A DNA stretch of 64,000 nt from a bacterium (lineage in GTDB: Bacteria; Zhuqueibacterota; Zhuqueibacteria; Zhuqueibacterales; Zhuqueibacteraceae), in contig JAKLJX010000017.1 in NCBI GenBank assembly GCA_023150945.1, positions 62,001 to 126,000 of the forward strand, in the 5' to 3' direction. A model generated the notes under the pieces. That model searched no databases. It was given only the letters and a program-made list of their open reading frames with translations, and had not been told where the DNA came from. Every line of letters starts with the position of its first letter. Position 1 is the stretch's first letter. Positions 27,483-35,503 of the stretch are shown in pieces. The position numbers and the translations under genes are program-made.

Positions 27483-28085
27483 TCAGAAGGATGAAATGAA
27501 AGTCGCTCTCACGGGACGAGCGGTGGAGATCACCCCAGGGCGCGAAGAATCGGCCGATGCGCCACCAGCAAGAGCCTGGCCGCGCGGGGCGCTGGCGGAC
27601 CGAATCGGGAGAGTGGGGGTGATTTTGTCGAGGGGATAGGAAATGCGCGTGGGGAACTTCGAAGGGTCAGCTTGCCAGCCGGCCACGGTAGCGCCTTGGG
27701 TCTGGAAGGTGCGCATGTTGGAAGCCGCGGCGATGGGCGTTTGCGGGCGCCAGACGAGATAGCCGAGAAAAACGGCCAGCATCAGCGCGGCGCCCGCGTA
27801 GCCGGCGGTGCGAATCCGGCGGTAGCGCGCGCCCACCAAGCGTCCGGCCCGCGGCATGCGCTGCTCCAGCTTGATGCGCGCCCGCAAGACTGCGGCAAAA
27901 TCATCGGAGGTGCGAACCTGGCGCAGACTGCTTAATTGATTCCGCAGGTGATCGAGGCGGGCAACCGTGTCATGACAATCGTGACAGGCCGATAGGTGGG
28001 TTTCCACTTGTTGTCGTTCAGCGGCGGGCAGAATGTTCTCGACGTAGTCCGAAAAGGACTCAGAAAGCCTCTCGCAAGTGTTCAT
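27483..28085 (-). CDS. membrane anti-sigma factor with zinc-finger (zf-HC2) domain
   Basis: 200-aa protein. The N-terminal cytosolic anti-sigma domain has a zf-HC2 HxxxCxxC motif in HLSACHDCHD (about residues 30-39), and one membrane helix follows (AGYAGAALMLAVFLGYLVW, about 93-111). A Pro/Ser/Ala-rich periplasmic tail ends the protein. It would hold the upstream ECF sigma factor inactive and release it on an envelope signal. It lies 62 bases after the sigma gene and 6 before the HtrA-like gene. Confidence 0.88.
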   Translation of the reverse strand: MNTCERLSESFSDYVENILPAAERQQVETHLSACHDCHDTVARLDHLRNQLSSLRQVRTSDDFAAVLRARIKLEQRMPRAGRLVGARYRRIRTAGYAGAALMLAVFLGYLVWRPQTPIAAASNMRTFQTQGATVAGWQADPSKFPTRISYPLDKITPTLPIRSASAPRGQALAGGASADSSRPGVISTARPVRATFISSF

Positions 28086-28147
28086 ACGTAACCTTCATTG
28101 TAGCAAGTTATACCGGCCACTCCTTTGGAGTTAAAGTGAAGGGTTGA

Positions 28148-28747
28148 TTATTTGCGCTGATCCAGTAATTTTTTGAGGCGGTTTTGCAGGCGGAGCCGGG
28201 CACGATTGACGCGCGATTTCACAGTACCAATCGGAACCCGGATAATCTTACTGATCTCTTCATATGAAAGTTCCTGGACGTCCCGCAAAATGATCACCTC
28301 ACGAAACTTTGGTGAGAGTTTGCTGATTTCGCGTTGAATCAACTCTTCGCCCAGCGTGCTGTTCGCCTGTGTCTCAGGATTGAACACCTCGTCCGAAATC
28401 TCATAGTCGCGGTCTTCCAGCCCCATGTCGGACAGCGAGAAAAACCGCCGGCGCTTGCGGCGCCGCAGCTCAGTGCGCGCCAAATTGCCGGCAATCGTGT
28501 AAATCCACGTCGAAAACTTCGCGATGCGCGTGTAGGCGAAACGGTTGCGATAGACCCGCAGGAACGTCTCCTGCACGACGTCCTCGGCTTCCTCGTGATT
28601 GTTGAGAAAACGAAAAACGAAGTTGAGCAACTGATCCTTGTAGCGTCGGACAATCTCTTCGTAGGCCGCCAATTCTCCCTGTTGAAAGCGCTCGATCAGA
28701 TCTTCATCAGTGGGTTTGACCTCGTTTCTTTTGGGACTTTCCTCCAT
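28148..28747 (-). CDS. ECF-type RNA polymerase sigma factor (RpoE-like)
   Basis: 199-aa group 4 sigma factor. Region 2 is present (LNNHEEAEDVVQETFLRVYR and ARTELRRRKRRR), and region 4 carries the helix-turn-helix LSYEEISKIIRVPIGTVKS. The start at 28747 has a GGAAGGAAG ribosome-binding site. It probably drives its own operon in response to envelope stress, with the downstream zinc-finger protein as its anti-sigma factor. The target promoter motif cannot be deduced from one locus. Confidence 0.93.
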   Translation of the reverse strand: MEESPKRNEVKPTDEDLIERFQQGELAAYEEIVRRYKDQLLNFVFRFLNNHEEAEDVVQETFLRVYRNRFAYTRIAKFSTWIYTIAGNLARTELRRRKRRRFFSLSDMGLEDRDYEISDEVFNPETQANSTLGEELIQREISKLSPKFREVIILRDVQELSYEEISKIIRVPIGTVKSRVNRARLRLQNRLKKLLDQRK

Positions 28748-28884
28748 TCATCTTCCTTCCCTCATGAGAGGATGGTGGCGGGTGACCTCCTGGCAAACCG
28801 GCAGCGCCAAAGATCGACACCAACCCACGCCCAAGCCACGTTCATGAATGCCGCCGAAACTCGTTTCCGGCGGAACAGATGAGT

Positions 28885-29928
28885 CTACGCTGCAACCCAC
28901 TCGTCTGCAGAACCGCGCGAAAACGGCAGGCTCTGCACCGGCAGTTTCTTGATGATGGCGATGGTCATCAGCCGCAACAGCAAAAGCTCGGAAATACTCT
29001 GGCTCTTGGCAAGATAATCGACATGGCGCAGAACTTCCAGCGCATTGAAAATCTCGCCGCTGGCATAGGCGCGGGCCTCGCGTTGCAGCCGCTCGGCAAA
29101 GAACGAATGCACGCCGGTTTTTTGCGACAGCGCGCCGAGATCCTGCCGCCGCGACAAGGCCTGCGCCAAATACAATTGCCCGAAATAGCGCGCCAGGCTG
29201 CTCACGATCGCGCCGGTGCTGCTGTTCTCCGCCAGCGCTTCGACGATGCGCAGGGCCGCCACCAGATTCTTGCCGCCCAGCGCCTCCTGCAACGAAAAGA
29301 TCGAAAACTCGCGCCGAAAACCGGCAACCTCCCGCACGTGATCGAGCGTGATCTGCCGTTCACTGCCGAGATAGACCTGAATCTTTTCGATTTCGCTGCG
29401 CAACGCCTGAATGGAATTGCCCACTTCCGTGGCCAGCCACTGCGCCGCCTCCGGCGAAATGCCCATGCCGATGCTCTCTATGTAGCCCTGGATCCAGGGC
29501 ACGATTTGATTGTCATAAAGCGGCCGGCAATCGACGAAGCCCGCAATCTTGCTCAACGCCTCCAGGCCTTTTTTCTTCGAGCCTTTCTCGCGTTGGGTGA
29601 GAATCAGGTGGGTGGTGGGGCAGGGCTTTTTGGCATACTCGGCCAGGGCCAGGAGATCGCCCGCCGGCATTTTGTGCACATCCCGGACGAGAATGGTGCG
29701 GAAGGCTGCCAGCATGGGATAGGAGCTGGCAATGTCCAGCACCTTGTTGGCCGAAACGTCACTGCCATACAGGGCATCGAAATTGAAGTCGCGCATCTCC
29801 GGCGTGACGAGCTTGGCCAGCAACAGCCGCACGCCCTCTTCGATCAAACCGGTTTCTTCACCGGAGAAGAAATAGACCGCTTTGAAATCGCCCCGGCGAA
29901 TCGATTGGGTAAACTCCGCGAATTTCAT
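28885..29928 (-). CDS. holA: DNA polymerase III subunit delta
   Basis: Clamp-loader subunit that opens the sliding clamp during replication. The 347-aa product has the usual length. It begins IRRGDFKAVYFFSGEETGLIEEG, as HolA proteins do, continues with the AAA+-like core, and has the C-terminal helical domain (AYASGEIFNALEVLRHVDYLAKSQSISELLLLRLM). No functional P-loop is expected in delta. A single gene with the sigma factor operon downstream on the same strand. Confidence 0.92.
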   Translation of the reverse strand: MKFAEFTQSIRRGDFKAVYFFSGEETGLIEEGVRLLLAKLVTPEMRDFNFDALYGSDVSANKVLDIASSYPMLAAFRTILVRDVHKMPAGDLLALAEYAKKPCPTTHLILTQREKGSKKKGLEALSKIAGFVDCRPLYDNQIVPWIQGYIESIGMGISPEAAQWLATEVGNSIQALRSEIEKIQVYLGSERQITLDHVREVAGFRREFSIFSLQEALGGKNLVAALRIVEALAENSSTGAIVSSLARYFGQLYLAQALSRRQDLGALSQKTGVHSFFAERLQREARAYASGEIFNALEVLRHVDYLAKSQSISELLLLRLMTIAIIKKLPVQSLPFSRGSADEWVAA

Positions 29929-30230
29929 GGAATCTCTAGGGACAGAACACGGCGGGCTGTGGGTTTGTCGCGCGTTGCTCTCACCGCGCCGGCGGCAAAT
30001 ATAGCAGGCCGGCTGTTGGATTGCAAGCGATTTTCCGCGATGCTGGCCGTGTCAAGCGCTGCGTGTTATCGGTTCTATTTGATTTCCGCCCGAACATGTT
30101 CCACTGCGCGGAAGCAACACACGCGCCCACTGCTTTATTATTTTGAAGAGTCCTACGATCACCATGGTCGTCCCGCAGCACGACAAGTCGATTTGGCCGT
30201 CCCAACGAATTTGAGTAACAGCACAATTGC

Positions 30231-30279
30231 CTGTCACCGCTTCACACCGAAGTTGGGTTTCGGTGTGCAGCGGTGACAG
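30231..30279. repeat. long near-perfect hairpin (21-bp stem, 7-base loop)
   Basis: CTGTCACCGCTTCACACCGA(A) at 30231-30251 is complementary to 30259-30279 at 20 of 21 positions, with loop GTTGGGT. It lies about 90 bases downstream of the 30366-31139 stop (minus strand) and 300 bases upstream of holA. No T-run follows on either strand, so it is not a standard terminator. The rest of the 437-base gap (29929-30365) shows nothing recognisable. Confidence 0.7.
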
Positions 30280-30365
30280 ACGAAATGCAATGAGACCGGC
30301 AGCAGATGGTGCCGCGTGCCGGTCACGCCGCTCGGTGTCTCACAAGACTGGCGTAGGTTCCTGCC

Positions 30366-31139
30366 TCAGAATCCCAACAAATAGCCGGCGCGCAAAGTGA
30401 AATTGGGCGCACCATCGTCCAAACCCAGGCCCAAGCCGCCGCGCAGCCGGCCGCCGGATTTCAACAGATAATCCAGGCCGCCCGACAGCAGAATGTAATC
30501 GCCCTCGGTGCGGAAGTTGATCTCGCCAATGAGGTTGAGATTGTTCTTGGTCGGATAAATCACGCCGCCGCCGATCAACAAGCTGTTGTCGTATTCGGAG
30601 TCGGTCTCGACCTTGCCGGTGTTCGGATTGAATTTGGGCACTTTCGTCTCTTCGAAATCCAAGCCCAACGTGCTGGTCAGCACCAGGCCGCTCTCCAGCC
30701 GATGGCGCAAGGAGCCGAAGCCGCCGAAATCCAACGTGCTTTCGCCGATGTCCTCACTGCCGATCGGCAGCGTGATCAACGCACCGACTGAAATCATCGT
30801 GGGGCCGGGCACCACGTTGTAGCGTCCGGAGACCAACAAATCACTGATGCCGGACTGGCTGTCGCCCACGTCCGGGGAAATGTTGCGAAATCCCAGGGCG
30901 CCGCCGAGCTGCAGTTTCTCCGCCACCGGCAGGGCAGCTTGCACCGCCAAATCGATGCTCGCGAGATCATTGTCATAGGTCGAATACTGAAACAGACCCT
31001 CGCCATAAGGAGAGGTGGCGATCGGAGCATCTTGGAAAAAGGTCTGCAGCAACCGAACGTTATCCGTTTCGTTTTGCGCCTGACTCACACCGACTCCCCA
31101 TACCAACACCAGCAATACCGCCACAGTACGACACTTCAT
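30366..31139 (-). CDS. small outer-membrane beta-barrel protein
   Basis: 257-aa protein with a signal peptide (VAVLLVLVWGVGVSQAQ) and alternating strand patterning typical of 'transporter' or OMP barrels. SDLLVSGRYNVVPGPTMISVGALITLP and LRGGLGLGLDDGAPNFTLRAGYLLGF are examples, the end being a C-terminal Phe. Such proteins have no assigned substrate. It is flanked downstream by the long hairpin and upstream by the TPR-LivK gene. Confidence 0.75.
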   Translation of the reverse strand: MKCRTVAVLLVLVWGVGVSQAQNETDNVRLLQTFFQDAPIATSPYGEGLFQYSTYDNDLASIDLAVQAALPVAEKLQLGGALGFRNISPDVGDSQSGISDLLVSGRYNVVPGPTMISVGALITLPIGSEDIGESTLDFGGFGSLRHRLESGLVLTSTLGLDFEETKVPKFNPNTGKVETDSEYDNSLLIGGGVIYPTKNNLNLIGEINFRTEGDYILLSGGLDYLLKSGGRLRGGLGLGLDDGAPNFTLRAGYLLGF

Positions 31140-31245
31140 TTCACTTTTCTCCTTTCCAGGAAATGTTAGAAAGATAAAGGTTCGTCCGAACGCGAGGTTC
31201 CGTCAATTAGATCATTGGTCAGAATGTTCGGACGACCGGAACAGC

Positions 31246-33117
31246 CTACTTCACCCGCCGGATCTCCGCGTTGAGAATTTGCAGAATATTCACACGGCTG
31301 TTGACCCGGTCGGAGTTCTTGAAACTGATCTCGCCCTTCATGCCGGGGTAGTCGTCAATCTGGGCGAGCGCATCACGCATCTGATCCGGCTTGCGGGCGC
31401 CGCGTTCCACGCAATGCAGCAACAGGCTGCCGGCATCATACCCCATGACGTCAAAGCGCTCGGGCGTGGCGCCGGTGAGCTTGCGATAGGCAGTGCGGAA
31501 TTGCCGGCCGCGCTCGCTTTGCCAGTCGACATAGTAATCGCTGGGGAAGACCGCGCCGTCGATGTAGGAACGCAGCTCGCGCATGCGCTCGGGTGCAATC
31601 CACTGCCAGTCGTCGCCGCCGAGCAGCAGGCCTTGGATGTTGTAGTAAGCGCGCTGTGGCGCGATCAAGGTGATGTCCTCATGGTACAACGGCAGGAACA
31701 GCGCGTGAATGCTGGTGACCGGCGTGGCCACTTCTTCGACCATGGCGGCATTGCGGATGCCCTTCAACGAGCGGTAACTCGGGTTGAGCTTGAAGGTGTC
31801 CGCCAGGCTCAATTCGAATGCCGCGGCGCGGATGCCCTTGAACTGCTTGCCGAAATCCTCCGTGCCTTCATAATACCATTTCTGGGTGATGATCTGGCCG
31901 CCCAGGCTGTCCACCGCGGCGCTCAAACCATCGGTCATCTGCTGGCCGTATTCATCCTGCGGGGCGAAGGTTGCAAACCGGCGGCAGTTGAGATAGCGCA
32001 CGGCATACTCGGCCAGGGCGCGGCCTTTCCTCTCGCGGTTGGCATTCATTTGAAACACGTACTCGCCCAGCTCGGCAATGCCGTTGGCGGTCGACACCGG
32101 CACGAGAATGGGAATGCTCTTCTCCTGCGCCAGCGCCGCGATGGCGCTGCTCGCGGAATTTTCATACTCGCCGATGAGCGCCACGATGCTGGGATCGCTC
32201 AACAGAAGCTGCGCCGCCTTGAGCGCGCCCACCACGCTGCTCTCCGAATCACGCACCACCAACTCGACCGGGAGATTGTCGGCAACGGGCAAGATGCCGG
32301 TTGCGCCTGCTTGCGCCAGTGGCCGGCTGTTGCCGCTGCGCGTTCGCAGCGCGTAGCGCATGCCGCGATAAAGCGCCTGGCCGGCCTCGGCATCCATGCC
32401 GCTCAGCGGCACGATGACGCCGATGCGCACCGGCGTGTTGAGCTCCTGCTGCGGCGCCGTGCGGAGCTGCTCCAGTTGGCGGGTGAAACGGGTGTTGGGA
32501 TGCGCGCGCAGGAAGGTGTCGACGATCTTTTGCGCCTCTGCACGGCGGCCCTGCGCATATTCGTTTTTGGCGAGCGCGATCGCCACCAACGCGAGGCCGT
32601 TTTCGCCCAAATAGCTGCGGCGCAGTTTGCGGCGCAAGTCACTGGGCTGGAGATAATCATCAAACAGGGTTTGGGCGTAGCGGGCGGCGGGTTCGCGCAA
32701 CGCCGGCGTTTCGGCAAAATCCAGCACCCAGATGAATTCACTCGCCGCTTCCGCGTAGTTGGCCTCTTTGAAGGCGGTCATGCCGAGCAGAAAATGCGCT
32801 TGATCCGCGTGACGGCTCTTGGGGTATGCCTCCAGCAGGCGATTGAGCGCCTCGCTCGTCTGGCTGTACTGGCCCAACTGAAAATGGCAGCGCGCCTGCA
32901 GATATAATCCCGAGGTGTAAAGCTCATCCTGCGCGCCGCGCGCCACGGTGCGCGCGGCCTGGTCAAGTGCGAGCGCATAATTGCCCTGGTTGTAGGCGGT
33001 CACGCCACGCTGGAATTGCAGTTTCTTGTCGCGCAGGGTCTCCTGGGAAACCGCAGTAGAAACAGCAATGCCCAGCAGAAGCCAGGCATAACCGGAAAGG
33101 GCGGATAGAGATCTCAT
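31246..33117 (-). CDS. TPR-containing periplasmic binding protein (LivK/LpoA-like)
   Basis: 623-aa exported protein. After a signal peptide, residues about 30-230 are TPR-like helical repeats (AYNQGNYALALDQAARTV, KSRHADQAHFLLGMTAFKEANYAEAASEF). Residues about 235-620 are a type I periplasmic binding domain (RIGVIVPLSGMDAEAGQALYRGMRYAL, ALIGEYENSASSAIAALAQEKSIPILVP). This order resembles LpoA, an activator of peptidoglycan synthases, rather than an amino-acid transporter component, and no ABC transporter genes are nearby. Its first codons overlap the glmS stop by four bases, so it is translationally coupled to glmS; a link to wall precursor supply is plausible. Confidence 0.85.
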   Translation of the reverse strand: MRSLSALSGYAWLLLGIAVSTAVSQETLRDKKLQFQRGVTAYNQGNYALALDQAARTVARGAQDELYTSGLYLQARCHFQLGQYSQTSEALNRLLEAYPKSRHADQAHFLLGMTAFKEANYAEAASEFIWVLDFAETPALREPAARYAQTLFDDYLQPSDLRRKLRRSYLGENGLALVAIALAKNEYAQGRRAEAQKIVDTFLRAHPNTRFTRQLEQLRTAPQQELNTPVRIGVIVPLSGMDAEAGQALYRGMRYALRTRSGNSRPLAQAGATGILPVADNLPVELVVRDSESSVVGALKAAQLLLSDPSIVALIGEYENSASSAIAALAQEKSIPILVPVSTANGIAELGEYVFQMNANRERKGRALAEYAVRYLNCRRFATFAPQDEYGQQMTDGLSAAVDSLGGQIITQKWYYEGTEDFGKQFKGIRAAAFELSLADTFKLNPSYRSLKGIRNAAMVEEVATPVTSIHALFLPLYHEDITLIAPQRAYYNIQGLLLGGDDWQWIAPERMRELRSYIDGAVFPSDYYVDWQSERGRQFRTAYRKLTGATPERFDVMGYDAGSLLLHCVERGARKPDQMRDALAQIDDYPGMKGEISFKNSDRVNSRVNILQILNAEIRRVK

Positions 33118-34946
33118 TCGACCGTTACACTTTTGGCTAGATTTCGCGGTTGATCCACGTCGCAGCCGCGCAGGATGGCGATGTAATACGCCAGCAGTTG
33201 CAGTGGAATGATGGTGAGGATGGGCATCAGCATTTCGATGGTCGGCGGGATGTAGATGACGTGATCGGTGTGGCGTTTGATCTCCTGATCGCCGGCCGTG
33301 GCGATTGCGATCACGCGGCCCCGGCGGGCACGCACCTCTTCGATGTTGCTGATGATCTTGTCGTAGGTCGAATCCTTCGTGGCAATGAACACCACCGGCA
33401 TGTTTTCATCGATCAGGGCAATCGGGCCGTGCTTCATTTCCGCCGCGGGATAGCCCTCGGCATGAATGTAGGAAATCTCCTTGAGCTTGAGCGCGCCTTC
33501 CAGCGCCACCGGGAAATTGTAGCCGCGGCCGAGATAGAGAAAATTGCCCGATTGGTGATAGATCTTCGCGATTTCCCGCACTTGCTCGCGCTGTTGCAGA
33601 ATCTGCTCGACCTGCCGCGGCAGCGCCTGCATCGCCTGCACCGTTTCGCGGCCCTTGCTCGCCGACATGTTGCGCATGCGCGCCAGCAGCAGAGTGATGA
33701 GCGACAGCACCGTCACCTGGGACGTGAAGGCTTTGGTCGAAGCCACGCCGATTTCCGGGCCGGCATGCAAATACACCCCGGCATCCGTCTCGCGCGCGAT
33801 GGACGAACCCACCACGTTGCAAATGCCCAGCACTTTCGCGCCTTTGCGCTTGGCCTCGCGCAGCGCCGCCAGCGTATCCGCGGTTTCACCCGACTGGCTG
33901 ATCACCATCACCACCGTGTCCTGATCGAGCACCGGATCGCGATAGCGGAATTCGCTGGCATACTCCACCTCCACCGGAATGCGCACGAACTCTTCCAGCA
34001 TGTATTCGCCGATGAGCGCGGCGTGCCAGGAAGTGCCGCAGGCGGTGAGCAGTATGCGGCGGGCATAGAGCAGGGAATCGATCTCGTGGCGGATGCCGCC
34101 CAACCGCGCCATGCCTTCCTCCACGAGCAGACGGCCGCGCAGCGCGTCTTCGATGGTGCGCGGCTGCTCCATGATCTCCTTCATCATGAAATGATCATGG
34201 CCGCCCTTCTCGATGCGCTCGATGTCGAAGGCGATGCGCTCGATGGCCTTGGTCACCGGTTGATTGTCGATGGTCTTGATCTGCACGCCGCTGCGCGTCA
34301 GCACCGCCATCTCGCCGTCATCGAGATAGGTGACGTTCTTGGTGTGCTCGACCATGGCGGTGGCATCCGAAGCGACGAAGTACTCGCCCTCGCCGATGCC
34401 GACCACCAGCGGGCTGCCCCGCCGTGCCGCAATGATGGTGTCGGGATGGTCGTGCGAAACCACCGCGATGCCGTAGGTGCCCTGCACTTGCGCCAGCGCG
34501 GCGCGCACCGCTTCTTCGAACTTCAGACCCTCGGTGAGAAACTCCTCAATCAGGTGCACCAGCACTTCCGTGTCGGTCTCGGAGCGGAAGGTGTGGCCCT
34601 TCTTGGTCAACTCACGCTTGATCGCCAAGAAGTTTTCGATGATGCCGTTGTGAATCAGCGCGATGCGGCTCTTGCTGTCGGTGTGGGGGTGCGCATTGAC
34701 GTCGTTGGGAACGCCGTGCGTGGCCCAGCGCGTGTGGGCAATGCCGACGCTGCCCGGCAGCGCGACGCCATCCACCCGGCGCTCCAGGTTCGAGATTTTG
34801 CCCGCTTGTTTCTCGACTCTGAGTTTGCCGTCTGAGACGATCGCAATGCCGGCGGAATCATAGCCGCGATACTCCAGACGCTTCAAGCCCTCGATCAACA
34901 GCGGAACCAGCGGTTTTTCTCCGACATAGCCTACGATGCCACACAT
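33114..34946 (-). CDS. glmS: glutamine-fructose-6-phosphate aminotransferase GlmS
   Basis: Makes glucosamine-6-phosphate from fructose-6-phosphate and glutamine, the first committed step to UDP-GlcNAc for wall and envelope sugars. 610 aa: the glutaminase half begins MCGIVGYVG with Cys2 as nucleophile (after Met removal), and includes HTRWATHG and HNGIIEN. Two SIS domains follow (VMVISQSGETADTLAAL, EISYIHAEGYPAAEMKHGP) and the C-terminal LAKSVTVE is the usual end. An AAGGAG lies eight bases before the ATG. No glmS ribozyme was recognised in the leader. Confidence 0.97.
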   Translation of the reverse strand: MCGIVGYVGEKPLVPLLIEGLKRLEYRGYDSAGIAIVSDGKLRVEKQAGKISNLERRVDGVALPGSVGIAHTRWATHGVPNDVNAHPHTDSKSRIALIHNGIIENFLAIKRELTKKGHTFRSETDTEVLVHLIEEFLTEGLKFEEAVRAALAQVQGTYGIAVVSHDHPDTIIAARRGSPLVVGIGEGEYFVASDATAMVEHTKNVTYLDDGEMAVLTRSGVQIKTIDNQPVTKAIERIAFDIERIEKGGHDHFMMKEIMEQPRTIEDALRGRLLVEEGMARLGGIRHEIDSLLYARRILLTACGTSWHAALIGEYMLEEFVRIPVEVEYASEFRYRDPVLDQDTVVMVISQSGETADTLAALREAKRKGAKVLGICNVVGSSIARETDAGVYLHAGPEIGVASTKAFTSQVTVLSLITLLLARMRNMSASKGRETVQAMQALPRQVEQILQQREQVREIAKIYHQSGNFLYLGRGYNFPVALEGALKLKEISYIHAEGYPAAEMKHGPIALIDENMPVVFIATKDSTYDKIISNIEEVRARRGRVIAIATAGDQEIKRHTDHVIYIPPTIEMLMPILTIIPLQLLAYYIAILRGCDVDQPRNLAKSVTVE

Positions 34947-35503
34947 GACTTGAAACTCCTTTGCGATTGCAAGCAGTTAGTGAGAACGTGCTTGGCCGGC
35001 TGTCCTTCAATCCGACATTATGGCGCGGCGCAGCAGTGATTGAGTGGGAAGAATGGCATTTGGAAAAGCTGGTGCGGATTGGCCGTCAATGGGTGTGCAG
35101 TGTAGCGCATGAAATGCCCACGGATGTTCACTCACCGGATGCCGTCAGAATGGCCGCAAAATAGAAATCACCTCTTAAAAATGCAAGACAAAAGGTTGAG
35201 CGTAAGCAATGCCGCAGTGGCTGGGCGATGACTCCACTCCACCGACAGCCCCGCTGCCAGCCACCTCCTCTGCCCGATACCGGCTGGTGGCATGGCATGA
35301 GGGTTGACCTGATCTGGTCAGGCGCGGTGCTGCGCCTGAGTATTCAAGGGATCCATTCGGGAGGACGGCGAAAAGGCCACGTCTTTTTTCATGGTAACCC
35401 TGACCGCTGGAGCGAAGCAGCCGCGCGGAACATCTTCTTCGGTTCGGTGCAGGATAAGAGTCGCGAAGGGAAGAGACGGGAATGCCACAACCGCGAAGCC
35501 CGA
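34947..35503. other. intergenic region between the TonB receptor and glmS
   Basis: 557 bases without a recognisable gene. A small perfect stem (CAGGCGC/GCGCCTG with a 6-base loop) lies at 35319-35338, about 165 bases downstream of the TonB-receptor stop. The part nearest glmS should hold its promoter, but no confident -35/-10 pair was seen, and no glmS ribozyme core was seen. Confidence 0.4.

Noticed and set aside
34947-35160. Possible glmS ribozyme in the glmS leader
   Set aside because: I looked for the conserved core near the ribosome-binding site on the minus strand and did not find it.
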